Shown here: positions 1 to 7,384 of the stretch, piece by piece | How the letters are laid out: each line of letters opens with the position of its first letter | How positions within the stretch are numbered: the stretch's first letter is position 1 | IMG/VR virus record: IMGVR_UViG_3300030329_002264 | Location: 1-43,945 of that record | DNA: 43,945 nt | Strand: one strand, 5' to 3' | From: a virus | Position numbers and translations under genes: made by a program | The notes under the pieces: generated by a model | The model's input: only the letters and a program-made list of their open reading frames with translations | What the model was told of the DNA's origin: nothing | The model's database searches: none

Positions 1-1911
1 GTAAAAGATTGTTGGGAAGCAGCAAAGCATGCCAAAGACCCTATCGAGCAGATAATGTTAAAGGCTTTGCGGCAGCGTAATGGTGAGTATGAGGCAGATA
101 AATTAGCAGCTATACAAAGCCAGGGTGGGTCTGAAATTTATATGATGCTTACAGAAGTTAAGTGTAGAGGGGCTGAGTCTTGGCTCCGTGATATACTATT
201 AGATGCAGGAACTCCTCCTTGGGATTTAGAGCCTACTCCTCTCCCTGAACTTACACAAATGCAACAGCAGGAAATACAGGCTGCTTTTGGTGAATCTGTT
301 CTAGATACTATAAAACGAATGGGTAAAGCTCCTACTGAAGGTGAGCTTAGTGAACTAAAAGAAATGGTAATCCAGGATTACAGATTCAAAATGCTCCAAG
401 GTGCTCAGAATAGAGCAAAACGAATGAAATTAAAGATAGAAGACCAGTTTGCTCACGGAGGCTGGGCAGATTCTTTTAATGATTTTATTACTGATCTTGT
501 TACCTACCCATGTGCTTTTATTAAAGGACCTATTATTCGACAGCAAAAAAGGGTTAAGTATAATGAGTCTATGGGCGAAATTTCTATTGAGCCAGATGAA
601 GTTATAGCTCCTGAGTTTGAGCGTGTTGATCCATTTAATATTTACCCTGAGCCAGGTATAGCTAAATTGAATGACGGATATTTATTTGAGCACCATAAAT
701 TAAGTCGTTCTGACTTAGCAGATCTTATTGATCTCCCTGGTTATGACAAGGATGCTATACGGCATTTACTAGATTTAGGTAGTAATGACTACGGAAGCTG
801 GATAACTCAAGACTTTGAGTACACCAAAGATCAGGAGGAGCGTAAGTTTTCTAGCCATAGAAGGCCTACTACTATGTACGATGCTTTAGAATTTTGGGGT
901 AAAGTAAGCGGTAAAATGCTTATTGAATGGGGTATGGATGAAGAAACAATACCTGATGAGACCAAAGAATACGATGCTAACGTTTGGGTAGTTGGCAATT
1001 TTGTTATTAAAGCTGTACTTAATTATGACCCACTAGGAGAAAAACCATATGCTAAAACATCTTTTATTAAAGCCCCTGGCGCGTTTTGGGGTAGGGGTAT
1101 ACCAGAGATTATTGAGGATGTGCAGAATGTTTGTAACGCTGCCGCTCGCGCTTTGGTCAACAATATGGGCATTTCGTCAGGTCCCCAAGTTGAAGTCAAC
1201 CTTGAAAGAATCCCGCCCAACGAAGACATCACGCAACTCCACCCGTGGAAAATCTGGCAAGTCACGAACGACCCGCTAGGAGCAAATGCTCCTGCTGTAA
1301 GGTTTAACCAGCCAGATGATAATGCTAATACGTTGGCAGCTATTTATGATAAGTTTGCGAAGCTAGCTGACGATCACTCGGGTATACCTTCCTACGTTAC
1401 GGGTGATCTGAATGTCCAGGGTGCGGGTAGAACCGCCTCTGGGCTTTCAATGTTAATGGGTTCCGCAGGAAAAGGTATAAGACAAATTGTCATGCATGTA
1501 GATAATGATATTATAAAACCAGTTATACAACGTATTTTCTTATATAATATGCGGTATGACGAAGATGAGTCTATTAAAGGAGATTTAGCAATAGTACCTA
1601 AAGGTGCAGTTAATCTTGCAGTTAAAGAGACTCTTAATGTGCGAAGAATTGAATTTCTTAATGCTACAGGCAATGATATTGACTCAGAAATTATTGGTAA
1701 AGAAGGCAGGGCTGCTATTCTTAGAGAAGTTGCTAAGAGTCTACAAATGCCTGTTGACGATATTGTTCCCTCTAAAGAAAAAGAAGGAGCCAGAACTAGA
1801 ATTATTAAAGCTGAACAGGCTAAAGTTTCTCCTCAAGCAGGTGTAACACCTCCTGAAGGAGGAATGGAAGCTAATACAGTTATGAATAGAGATACAGGAC
1901 GATCTGGATGA
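1..1911 (+). CDS. Portal (head-tail connector) protein, 5'-truncated by the window edge
   Basis: The reading frame is open to base 1, so the true start lies upstream; the first in-window ATG is at 55. The visible part is about 636 residues, the usual size for a podoviral portal of the P22/T7 kind. The portal forms the dodecameric ring at one capsid vertex through which DNA is packaged and ejected. Supporting features are an acidic early region, an internal stretch around 1120-1270 (VNNMGISSGPQVEVN, then IPPNEDITQLHPWKIW), and a helical segment around 1380-1530 (HSGIPSYVTGDLN, ASGLSMLMGSAGKG) typical of podoviral connectors. The following scaffold and coat genes support the call. Bases 1141-1260 are GC-richer than their surroundings (see findings). 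The family call rests on motif recognition and gene order. Confidence 0.85.
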   Translation, partial: VKDCWEAAKHAKDPIEQIMLKALRQRNGEYEADKLAAIQSQGGSEIYMMLTEVKCRGAESWLRDILLDAGTPPWDLEPTPLPELTQMQQQEIQAAFGESVLDTIKRMGKAPTEGELSELKEMVIQDYRFKMLQGAQNRAKRMKLKIEDQFAHGGWADSFNDFITDLVTYPCAFIKGPIIRQQKRVKYNESMGEISIEPDEVIAPEFERVDPFNIYPEPGIAKLNDGYLFEHHKLSRSDLADLIDLPGYDKDAIRHLLDLGSNDYGSWITQDFEYTKDQEERKFSSHRRPTTMYDALEFWGKVSGKMLIEWGMDEETIPDETKEYDANVWVVGNFVIKAVLNYDPLGEKPYAKTSFIKAPGAFWGRGIPEIIEDVQNVCNAAARALVNNMGISSGPQVEVNLERIPPNEDITQLHPWKIWQVTNDPLGANAPAVRFNQPDDNANTLAAIYDKFAKLADDHSGIPSYVTGDLNVQGAGRTASGLSMLMGSAGKGIRQIVMHVDNDIIKPVIQRIFLYNMRYDEDESIKGDLAIVPKGAVNLAVKETLNVRRIEFLNATGNDIDSEIIGKEGRAAILREVAKSLQMPVDDIVPSKEKEGARTRIIKAEQAKVSPQAGVTPPEGGMEANTVMNRDTGRSG

Positions 1912-2123
1912 AACGACCTGATGAAAGAACACTAAAAGCTCTAGCTTATGTTGCTAAGCAATTTCCTGAAATTAAGGAATGGCTTGACAATTGGCGTATG
2001 CATGAGTTAGAAACTTTACCTAGTGTAACTAATAACGTGACACTACAACAGGGGCGGTGTCAAGTTCTTGGAGAATTATCCAAGTTAGTTAATGAAGCCC
2101 CTCAAAATGTAGCAAAGACATAA
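1908..2123 (+). CDS. Small conserved-position protein between portal and scaffold, function unknown
   Basis: This 71-residue product starts at an ATG overlapping the portal stop (ATGA), which suggests translational coupling. It is mostly helical by composition (RTLKALAYVAKQFPEIKEWL) with no Cys cluster, signal peptide or membrane segment. I do not recognise the family. Small proteins between portal and scaffold in short-tailed phages can be head-assembly accessories, but nothing in this sequence proves that. It is accepted as real because of the stop-start overlap, the tight packing and a start in the same transcription unit. Confidence 0.7.
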   Translation: MKRPDERTLKALAYVAKQFPEIKEWLDNWRMHELETLPSVTNNVTLQQGRCQVLGELSKLVNEAPQNVAKT

Positions 2124-2159
2124 TGTCAGCTACTTAATGCATACCGAAAGGAGCAAATT

Positions 2160-3116
2160 ATGGCGTTACCAAAGCAAGTTCAAAAGCAGTCTGAGGAAGT
2201 ACAAGAATTGTATAAAGAGTTAAATGAGGATGAAGCTACTGAAGAACCAGTAGTTGATGCACCTACTTCCGACAGTGTTGAAGAGCCTGCGGCTGAGTCT
2301 TCTGATGAGCGTTCAGAAGACCACCAAGATAGTGATTGGGCCCAAAAATACCGAACACTTCAGGGTATGTACAACGCAGAAGTCCCTCAATTGCACAAGC
2401 AAGTACAGGATCAAAATGCAAAACTAGCTCAATTTGAGCAGCTTTTAGCTACAATAAATCAACAAAAACCTCAACCTCCTAAAGCAGAACCTTTAATTAC
2501 TGATAAAGATGTTGAAGAATATGGTGATTCTATTGATGTTATGCGTAAGGTTTCTAAAGAGGAACTTAATGGTGTACAGGGTGAGTTAAATTCTATGAGA
2601 GCACAGCTTGCTCAGTTAACTCAGACTACTGTTCCCCAAGTACAGCAACTTAGTAATAGGATTGGTAGTACTCAGGAACAAATGTTTTGGTCAAATCTCT
2701 CAAGTATAGCCCCCGATTGGCAGACTATAAACGAGTCTCAGGGTTTTCAAGATTGGCTGTTAGAAGTAGACCCATTATCAGGTGTCACTCGACAAGTCTA
2801 TTTAGAAGATGCTCAGAAAAAGTTTGATGTCGAGCGGGTTGCTCAATTTTTTCTAACTTGGTCTAGCTTAAACGGTACAGGATCTGCTCAACAAAAAAAG
2901 CAAGCTTCTAATAGCGAACTTAGACGGCAAATATCTCCTAAGAAAGGTAGGAGCTCTGGTACTAATGCACCTGGATCTAAGTCTACATATACGCAAGCCG
3001 ATATAGGTAAGTTCTATGCAGACATACGTAAGGGTAAGTACAAAGGTCGTGATGAGGAGCGAGCAAAAATCGAACGTGACATTTTTGCCGCACAGGCAGA
3101 GGGTCGCATAACTTAA
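2160..3116 (+). CDS. Scaffolding protein
   Basis: The start is set by a good ribosome binding site (AAAGGAG about 6 bases upstream of ATG 2160). The 318-residue product has the composition of a capsid scaffold: a very acidic disordered N-terminus (residues about 15-60, rich in E, D, S), then long Gln-rich coiled-coil helices (about 62-180) and a basic C-terminal tail (KKGRSSG, KGKYKGRDEERAKIERD). It lies directly between the portal and the coat gene, the standard place for a scaffold. In known systems such proteins form an internal core with the coat protein, often through a basic C-terminal helix, and leave before the head is mature. Function is inferred from position and composition. Confidence 0.8.
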   Translation: MALPKQVQKQSEEVQELYKELNEDEATEEPVVDAPTSDSVEEPAAESSDERSEDHQDSDWAQKYRTLQGMYNAEVPQLHKQVQDQNAKLAQFEQLLATINQQKPQPPKAEPLITDKDVEEYGDSIDVMRKVSKEELNGVQGELNSMRAQLAQLTQTTVPQVQQLSNRIGSTQEQMFWSNLSSIAPDWQTINESQGFQDWLLEVDPLSGVTRQVYLEDAQKKFDVERVAQFFLTWSSLNGTGSAQQKKQASNSELRRQISPKKGRSSGTNAPGSKSTYTQADIGKFYADIRKGKYKGRDEERAKIERDIFAAQAEGRIT

Positions 3117-3138
3117 ACTATGCATTAAGGAGGTCATT

Positions 3139-4044
3139 ATGGCTTTTGCAACATCCCCTGGGCATCCAACGTATACTGGGAATTTTATTCCTGAGATATG
3201 GTCTGGTAAGCTCATTGAGAATTTCTACGATGCCACTGTGCTCGCAGCAATCTCAAACACCGACTATGAAGGTGAAATAAAAAGTATGGGAGATACGGTT
3301 AACATTCGTACTACTCCTGAAATTACAATCCAAACCTATGTTAAAGGTCAAACTCTTACAGTAGAACAGCCTGATAAGCCAAAGCTACAGCTGCTTATTG
3401 ACAAGGGTGAGTATTTTGCATGCATCGAAGACGATGTAGACGAAGTACAAGCTGACATTAATATGATGGATCAGTGGTCTAAGGACGCTTCTGAGCGTAT
3501 GAAGATCAAAATTGACCAGCGTGTTTTAACTGACATGCTAACTGATGTACATGCTAGCAACAAAGGAATTAATGCTGGAAGAGTATCTGGCAATATTGAT
3601 ATTGGTGTAGCAGGTGATCCAGTTGCTCTTGATAAAACTAATGTCATCGAGAGCATTGTAAACATGGGTACAGTTCTTGATGAGGCTAACTGCCCTGAAG
3701 GTGATCGCTTCTTAGTGATTCCTGCAAAGGTAGGCGGCTTAATTAAGCAATCTGATCTTAAAGACGCTTCTATTACTGGAGACGGATCTTCCCCTCTACG
3801 TAATGGGCGATTAGGCATGATTGATCGTTTTACTGTTTACGTTTCTCATAACCTATATAAAAGTGGTTCTGAGTACAGCGTAATAGGCGGTCATAAAATG
3901 GGTTTCACATTTGCATCTCAAATGACAAATATGGAAACCATCAGGTCTGAAACAACTTTTGGTAACATCATTCGTGGTCTTCAAGTATACGGCTATAAAG
4001 TCGTTAAGCCTGAAGCTCTTGCCACGCTTGTGTGCACAGCATAA
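3139..4044 (+). CDS. Major capsid protein
   Basis: The product has 301 residues and is preceded by a near-perfect Shine-Dalgarno (TAAGGAGGT, ending about 8 bases before the ATG), consistent with very high expression. Family cues are the N-terminal FIPEIWSGKLIENFYDATVLA, the GDTVNIRTTPEITIQTYVK strand region, and a C-terminal part with GHKMGFTFASQMT and GNIIRGLQVYGYKVV. These are typical of HK97-fold coat proteins of the P22-like/podoviral group. It follows the scaffold and precedes a decoration-like protein and a terminator, as expected for a head operon. No signal for a protease or cleaved delta domain is seen, in line with a separate scaffold. Confidence 0.88.
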   Translation: MAFATSPGHPTYTGNFIPEIWSGKLIENFYDATVLAAISNTDYEGEIKSMGDTVNIRTTPEITIQTYVKGQTLTVEQPDKPKLQLLIDKGEYFACIEDDVDEVQADINMMDQWSKDASERMKIKIDQRVLTDMLTDVHASNKGINAGRVSGNIDIGVAGDPVALDKTNVIESIVNMGTVLDEANCPEGDRFLVIPAKVGGLIKQSDLKDASITGDGSSPLRNGRLGMIDRFTVYVSHNLYKSGSEYSVIGGHKMGFTFASQMTNMETIRSETTFGNIIRGLQVYGYKVVKPEALATLVCTA

Positions 4045-4058
4045 AGGAGGACTAAGAA

Positions 4059-4535
4059 ATGGCTACTTATACCGAAGCAACTGGTTTTGACAAAGGTTCA
4101 GCAGGTATTCCTGCTAAAGGTCTTACTAAGATCAGTATGATGGAAGTGACCCTCGATTGGTCTAATATCTCTACTAAGAGAGCAGCTGCAGGACAAACAG
4201 CAATCGGAGCTGGCGATGTACTTGAAGTATTATCTATTCCAGCTAAGACTTATGTTATGCAAGTTGGTCTTGATGTAACTACTGCAGAAGGCGGTACGCT
4301 TACTATTGATGTAGGAGACGGAAGTGACCCTGATGGGTTTCTTGATGGTGTTAATGCTAATTCAGCAACATCATATGCTACGGCTCTATCATTAGCAGAA
4401 GCAACGCCTAATACTACTGTCGGATATAGTAATGGTAAGTACTACAGTGCTGCTGATACTATTGATGTAGTTACTGTTAACGCAGCCGACACAGCTGTTA
4501 TGAGACTATGGGCGCTTGTCGCTGACTGTTCATAA
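4059..4535 (+). CDS. Probable capsid decoration or head-associated structural protein
   Basis: This is a 158-residue product with a strong AAGGAGG binding site before ATG 4059. It is beta-rich and low in charge, with runs such as LTIDVGDGSDPDGF and repeated T/A/V patches, and has no membrane segment or catalytic motif. Its place directly after the coat gene, strong translation signal and location before a terminator suggest a protein needed in many copies, such as a capsid decoration protein. I do not recognise a named family, so a minor head or tail structural role is also possible. Confidence 0.6.
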   Translation: MATYTEATGFDKGSAGIPAKGLTKISMMEVTLDWSNISTKRAAAGQTAIGAGDVLEVLSIPAKTYVMQVGLDVTTAEGGTLTIDVGDGSDPDGFLDGVNANSATSYATALSLAEATPNTTVGYSNGKYYSAADTIDVVTVNAADTAVMRLWALVADCS

Positions 4536-4544
4536 TTAAGGTGT

Positions 4545-4573
4545 AAGGAGGCTCTTAACGGGGCCTCCTTTTA
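4545..4573 (+). terminator. Rho-independent terminator after the capsid genes
   Basis: Left arm AAGGAGGC (4545-4552) pairs perfectly with right arm GCCTCCTT (4563-4570) around a 10-base loop, and the right arm runs into a short T run (TTTT to 4572). It starts 9 bases after the stop of the decoration-like gene and ends before the binding site of the next gene. The T run is short, so termination may be partial, which would favour head protein mRNA over downstream tail mRNA. The left arm itself contains AGGAGG, but no start codon follows at a useful distance. Confidence 0.8.
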
Positions 4574-4588
4574 ACAATAGGAGATATT

Positions 4589-4909
4589 ATGTCTGAGAAA
4601 AGAAGATGGCTTAGAAATATTGTCGATGGGGAAATCTATGGTTGGAATGAGATTTTAGCTGAAAATCCTAGAACTGAAGAGATTTCAGAAGAAGAAGCGT
4701 TCCCTGAGAAATTTATTTCTAAAAAACAGAAAAGTCGAAAAGCTAAAGTTAATTTAAAGACAGAAACTGTTGTAGATGACACACCAAAAGTTTCTGCTGA
4801 AGTTGAAGAAGAAGCCTCAAGAGGTTTAGAAAGAGCAAGAGATAAGAAAGGTCATTTTATTGCTGACGATCCAGCTACACCTGAAAACGAAGCATGGACT
4901 AAAAAGTGA
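4589..4909 (+). CDS. Small charged virion-region protein, unknown function
   Basis: The 106-residue product starts at ATG 4589 behind an AGGAG site. It is highly charged: WLRNIVDGEIYGWNEIL near the start, then acidic and lysine-rich segments and a tail with a KGHFIADDPATPENEAW motif. It appears largely disordered after residue 30. The next gene starts with GTG inside its stop codon (GTGA), so the pair is probably translationally coupled. The location between head genes and the neck adaptor suggests a head-tail joining or head-interior role, but the family is not recognised. Confidence 0.65.
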   Translation: MSEKRRWLRNIVDGEIYGWNEILAENPRTEEISEEEAFPEKFISKKQKSRKAKVNLKTETVVDDTPKVSAEVEEEASRGLERARDKKGHFIADDPATPENEAWTKK

Positions 4910-5553
4910 TTTTAAACGATGTAATTTCAGAAGTACGTACTTTAGTACAAGATACTGATTCTAATGCCTATAGATACAGTGATGCAATCTTGTTAAAGTT
5001 TGCTAACCAGACACTAAGACGAGCTGCAATCTTTAGGCCTGATTTATTTTCTGTACAAGCTAATTTAACTTGCGCTGCAGGTACAGTTGTACAGACTGCC
5101 CCCACTGATTCCATACGTTTGATGGAAGTTTATTATAATGTAGGCGGAAATGGCATTATTGAAACTAGTAGAGAAGCTTTAGATCAAGCTTATCCTACTT
5201 GGATGAATGATAACGCAGGTACTACAGTTAATTGGATACGTAATATCCGTAACCCAAATAAATTTTTTGTTTATCCTAAGGCTCCGTCAAACCATCAAAT
5301 TGTAATTGAGTATGCCCAAACACCGCCTACTTACGCTGGGGATGCTGCAGTTGCATTGTTACCTGATGCTTATTTCCCAGCTATTATAGATGGTACAGTA
5401 TTTTTAGCTGAATCTATTGATAATGAACATGTTAATTCTAATAGAGCTGCGTTATTCCAGCAATCTTTCTCCCAAGCTTTAGGTATATCGTCCCAAACAC
5501 GACAAATAACAGATACAGAAAGCGGTGGGTTAGCTGAAGAAGAGGTAGTATAA
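4906..5553 (+). CDS. Head-tail adaptor protein (tail tubular protein A / gp11-like)
   Basis: A GTG start at 4906 overlaps the previous stop by four bases (GTGA). The 215-residue product begins MILNDVISEVRTLVQDTD followed by YRYSDAILLKFANQTLRRA, the signature of the phage adaptor family (DUF6682-like) that binds below the portal in short-tailed phages. Further cues are the FFVYPKAP strand and a C-terminal helix with LAESIDNEHVNSNRA. In the family this protein forms the ring linking portal and tail nozzle. A second protein of about the same size follows immediately. Confidence 0.75.
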   Translation: MILNDVISEVRTLVQDTDSNAYRYSDAILLKFANQTLRRAAIFRPDLFSVQANLTCAAGTVVQTAPTDSIRLMEVYYNVGGNGIIETSREALDQAYPTWMNDNAGTTVNWIRNIRNPNKFFVYPKAPSNHQIVIEYAQTPPTYAGDAAVALLPDAYFPAIIDGTVFLAESIDNEHVNSNRAALFQQSFSQALGISSQTRQITDTESGGLAEEEVV

Positions 5554-6203
5554 TGGCAAAACGTTTTGATAGTTTAGTTAGTAGGTTGTCTCCTAGTGTC
5601 CCTGGTTGCCCGCAGCCAGTCATAGAGCAATACGTTAGAGATGCTGCAATAGAAGCCTGTGAGAAAACTCTTGCTTATAGATATGTACAACCTAAAATTC
5701 CTTTGACATCAGGAGTTTATGATTATCCTTATGATCCTCCTACTGGGACAGAGGTTCACGCTTTTCTAAGCGCAGCTATAGACGGTACTAGATTATCCCC
5801 CCTAACATTAGAGGAACTACAGGACAAATTCCCTAAATGGCCTGACTTTGTTTCTGCTGATTATAATATTCCTAGATATATTGCTCAACTTGATGCTGAT
5901 ACTTTTGTAGTAGCACCTACTCCTGACTCAGCAAAAACTTATGAGTTACGTATGGTTACTGCTTTGAAGCCATTAAGAACTTCAGTTGATATGGAATCAA
6001 CTACTTTTGATGAGCTGGAAAACATTATTGTTCATCAGGCATTACAGAATTTATTAATCCTTCCTGAACGAACATGGTCTGATAGAGAATTAGCGGCTTT
6101 TCATGCCAAACAATTTTTGCATAAAGCTGCAGAACGTAGGGCTAGAGCTAACCTAGGAGCTGCTAGGAATTCTCTTCGTGTAAAACCAGTAGCATTTGGA
6201 TGA
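5553..6203 (+). CDS. Second neck/adaptor or tail-completion protein
   Basis: The start overlaps the previous stop by one base (TAATG). The product has 216 residues, almost the same length as the preceding adaptor, and a similar plan: an N-terminal helix (VIEQYVRDAAIEACEKTLAY), a proline-rich beta region (SGVYDYPYDPPTGTEVHAF), then a C-terminal helical half (FDELENIIVHQALQNLLIL) and an Ala/Arg-rich tail. Pairs of such proteins at the head-tail joint are common in short-tailed phages. It could be a diverged paralogue of its neighbour, but identity between them is too low to see by eye. Confidence 0.65.
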   Translation: MAKRFDSLVSRLSPSVPGCPQPVIEQYVRDAAIEACEKTLAYRYVQPKIPLTSGVYDYPYDPPTGTEVHAFLSAAIDGTRLSPLTLEELQDKFPKWPDFVSADYNIPRYIAQLDADTFVVAPTPDSAKTYELRMVTALKPLRTSVDMESTTFDELENIIVHQALQNLLILPERTWSDRELAAFHAKQFLHKAAERRARANLGAARNSLRVKPVAFG

Positions 6204-6210
6204 GGTAGTT

Positions 6211-6543
6211 ATGGCAGATGTAATTAGATTAGTAAAAGGAAATGAGAAACCAGTTATAGCTGTTACTCTTACAGATGATACAACTGGAAATGCAATAGAT
6301 CTTAGCGCAGGAACTACTGTAGTTACAGTTAAGTTTCGTAAAGCAAATACCACTAATGTTCTTTCTACTATAGCTACTACTAAATTAGGTGGGGGCACTA
6401 CAGGACAATTCCAATTTGATTTTGCAGGAGGAGTTCTTGATGTAGATTCAGGAATGTATGAAGGTGAGGTTAATATTAGTTTTAATGGTGCTATACAAAC
6501 AGTTTATGACGTTATAAACTTTAGAGTGAGGACAGGTTTCTAA
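6211..6543 (+). CDS. BppU-like N-terminal domain virion protein
   Basis: A longer reading from TTG 6196 is open, but ATG 6211 is preferred because a TGAGG site lies at the right distance and the short overlap with the upstream gene disappears. The 110-residue product has a low-charge beta sandwich pattern, RLVKGNEKPVIAVTLTDD, then NAIDLSAGTTVVTVKFRK and a final GMYEGEVNISFNG strand pair. This pattern matches the Ig-like N-terminal domain of phage baseplate upper proteins (BppU type) that attaches receptor-binding proteins. Here it stands alone, just before the fibre cassette, so it may act as an attachment collar. The family call is moderately sure and the role is inferred. Confidence 0.6.
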   Translation: MADVIRLVKGNEKPVIAVTLTDDTTGNAIDLSAGTTVVTVKFRKANTTNVLSTIATTKLGGGTTGQFQFDFAGGVLDVDSGMYEGEVNISFNGAIQTVYDVINFRVRTGF

Positions 6544-6941
6544 TGCCAAATATAAAAACAAAAGCAACGGCAACAGATATATCTATGAGTATATCTCCTG
6601 GAGCTATAAAGACAACGGTTTCTGCTCCTTATATAAAGGCGAGTATATCTCCAATTGAAATAAATATGTTTACGCAGGCAGTTCCTGTAAACAATCTTGT
6701 TAGCGACCCTGTAATTATGACTGACGCATTAATTTTTAATGCCACTGTAGCAATGACTGAAGCTGTTTCTTTTTCTGAAACTGTTGCTTTTAGTACTACT
6801 AAACCTTTAACCGAGGCTATCCCACTAACTGAGTCTCTTAGTGCTAGATGGACTAGCAATCAGTTATTTAATGGTGCTAAGGCTACTTTTAATTCAGGGC
6901 TTACTTTTAATGACGAGTACACACATATTGATGAGGTTTAA
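6543..6941 (+). CDS. Small appendage-region protein with TEA-type repeats, unknown function
   Basis: The start overlaps the previous stop (TAATG). The 132-residue product has few charges and an internal repetition between residues about 60 and 105: MTDALIF, MTEAVSFSETV, LTEAIPLTESL. This suggests a short beta-repeat or fibrous segment. It is placed among tail appendage genes, so a structural role in the distal tail is likely, but I recognise no named family. Confidence 0.55.
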   Translation: MPNIKTKATATDISMSISPGAIKTTVSAPYIKASISPIEINMFTQAVPVNNLVSDPVIMTDALIFNATVAMTEAVSFSETVAFSTTKPLTEAIPLTESLSARWTSNQLFNGAKATFNSGLTFNDEYTHIDEV

Positions 6942-6943
6942 CT

Positions 6944-7384
6944 ATGTTAAATGATACACTACAATTAACAGGATCACTAAATATTATCCTCGTAAATAAA
7001 GAAGGTGTGGTTATAGAAGATCGTACTGTAGAGAATCTTGTAGTTACTACAGGTAAAAACTATGTTGCTTCTCGTATGAAAGATGCTACTGCTACTGCTA
7101 TGACTCATATGGCAATCGGTACAGGTGCAACTGCAGCTGCGGCTGGAAATACTGCACTTGAGACAGAAAATGGTAGAGTTGCTTTAGCTAGTACCAATGT
7201 ATCAAATAATGTAGTTACTTATACTGCTACATTTTCAGCAGGTACAGGTACGGGGTCTCTACGAGAAGCTGGTATATTAAATGCTAACTCGGGCGGAACT
7301 ATTTTGTGTCGTACTGTGTATGATACTATTACTAAAAGTGCAGGTGATTCGTTAACTATTTCATGGGCAGTAACGGTGGGGTAA
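6944..7384 (+). CDS. Tail appendage-associated beta protein, unknown function
   Basis: The 146-residue product begins MLNDTLQLTGSLNIILVNKE and contains VENLVVTTGKNYVASRM, then MAIGTGATAAAAGNTAL and a C-terminal REAGILNANSGGTILCR segment. This arrangement is seen in many phage proteins near tail fibre genes, where the N-terminal strand pair precedes a beta-sandwich. It lies two bases after the previous stop and directly abuts the long fibre gene (stop 7382-7384, next ATG 7385). A role as fibre adaptor or short tail protein is inferred; it has no enzymatic motif or membrane segment. Confidence 0.55.
   Translation: MLNDTLQLTGSLNIILVNKEGVVIEDRTVENLVVTTGKNYVASRMKDATATAMTHMAIGTGATAAAAGNTALETENGRVALASTNVSNNVVTYTATFSAGTGTGSLREAGILNANSGGTILCRTVYDTITKSAGDSLTISWAVTVG

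Noticed and set aside
6196-6210. TTG start for the BppU-like gene
   Set aside because: ATG 6211 has a better-placed binding site and gives the N-terminus expected for the family.
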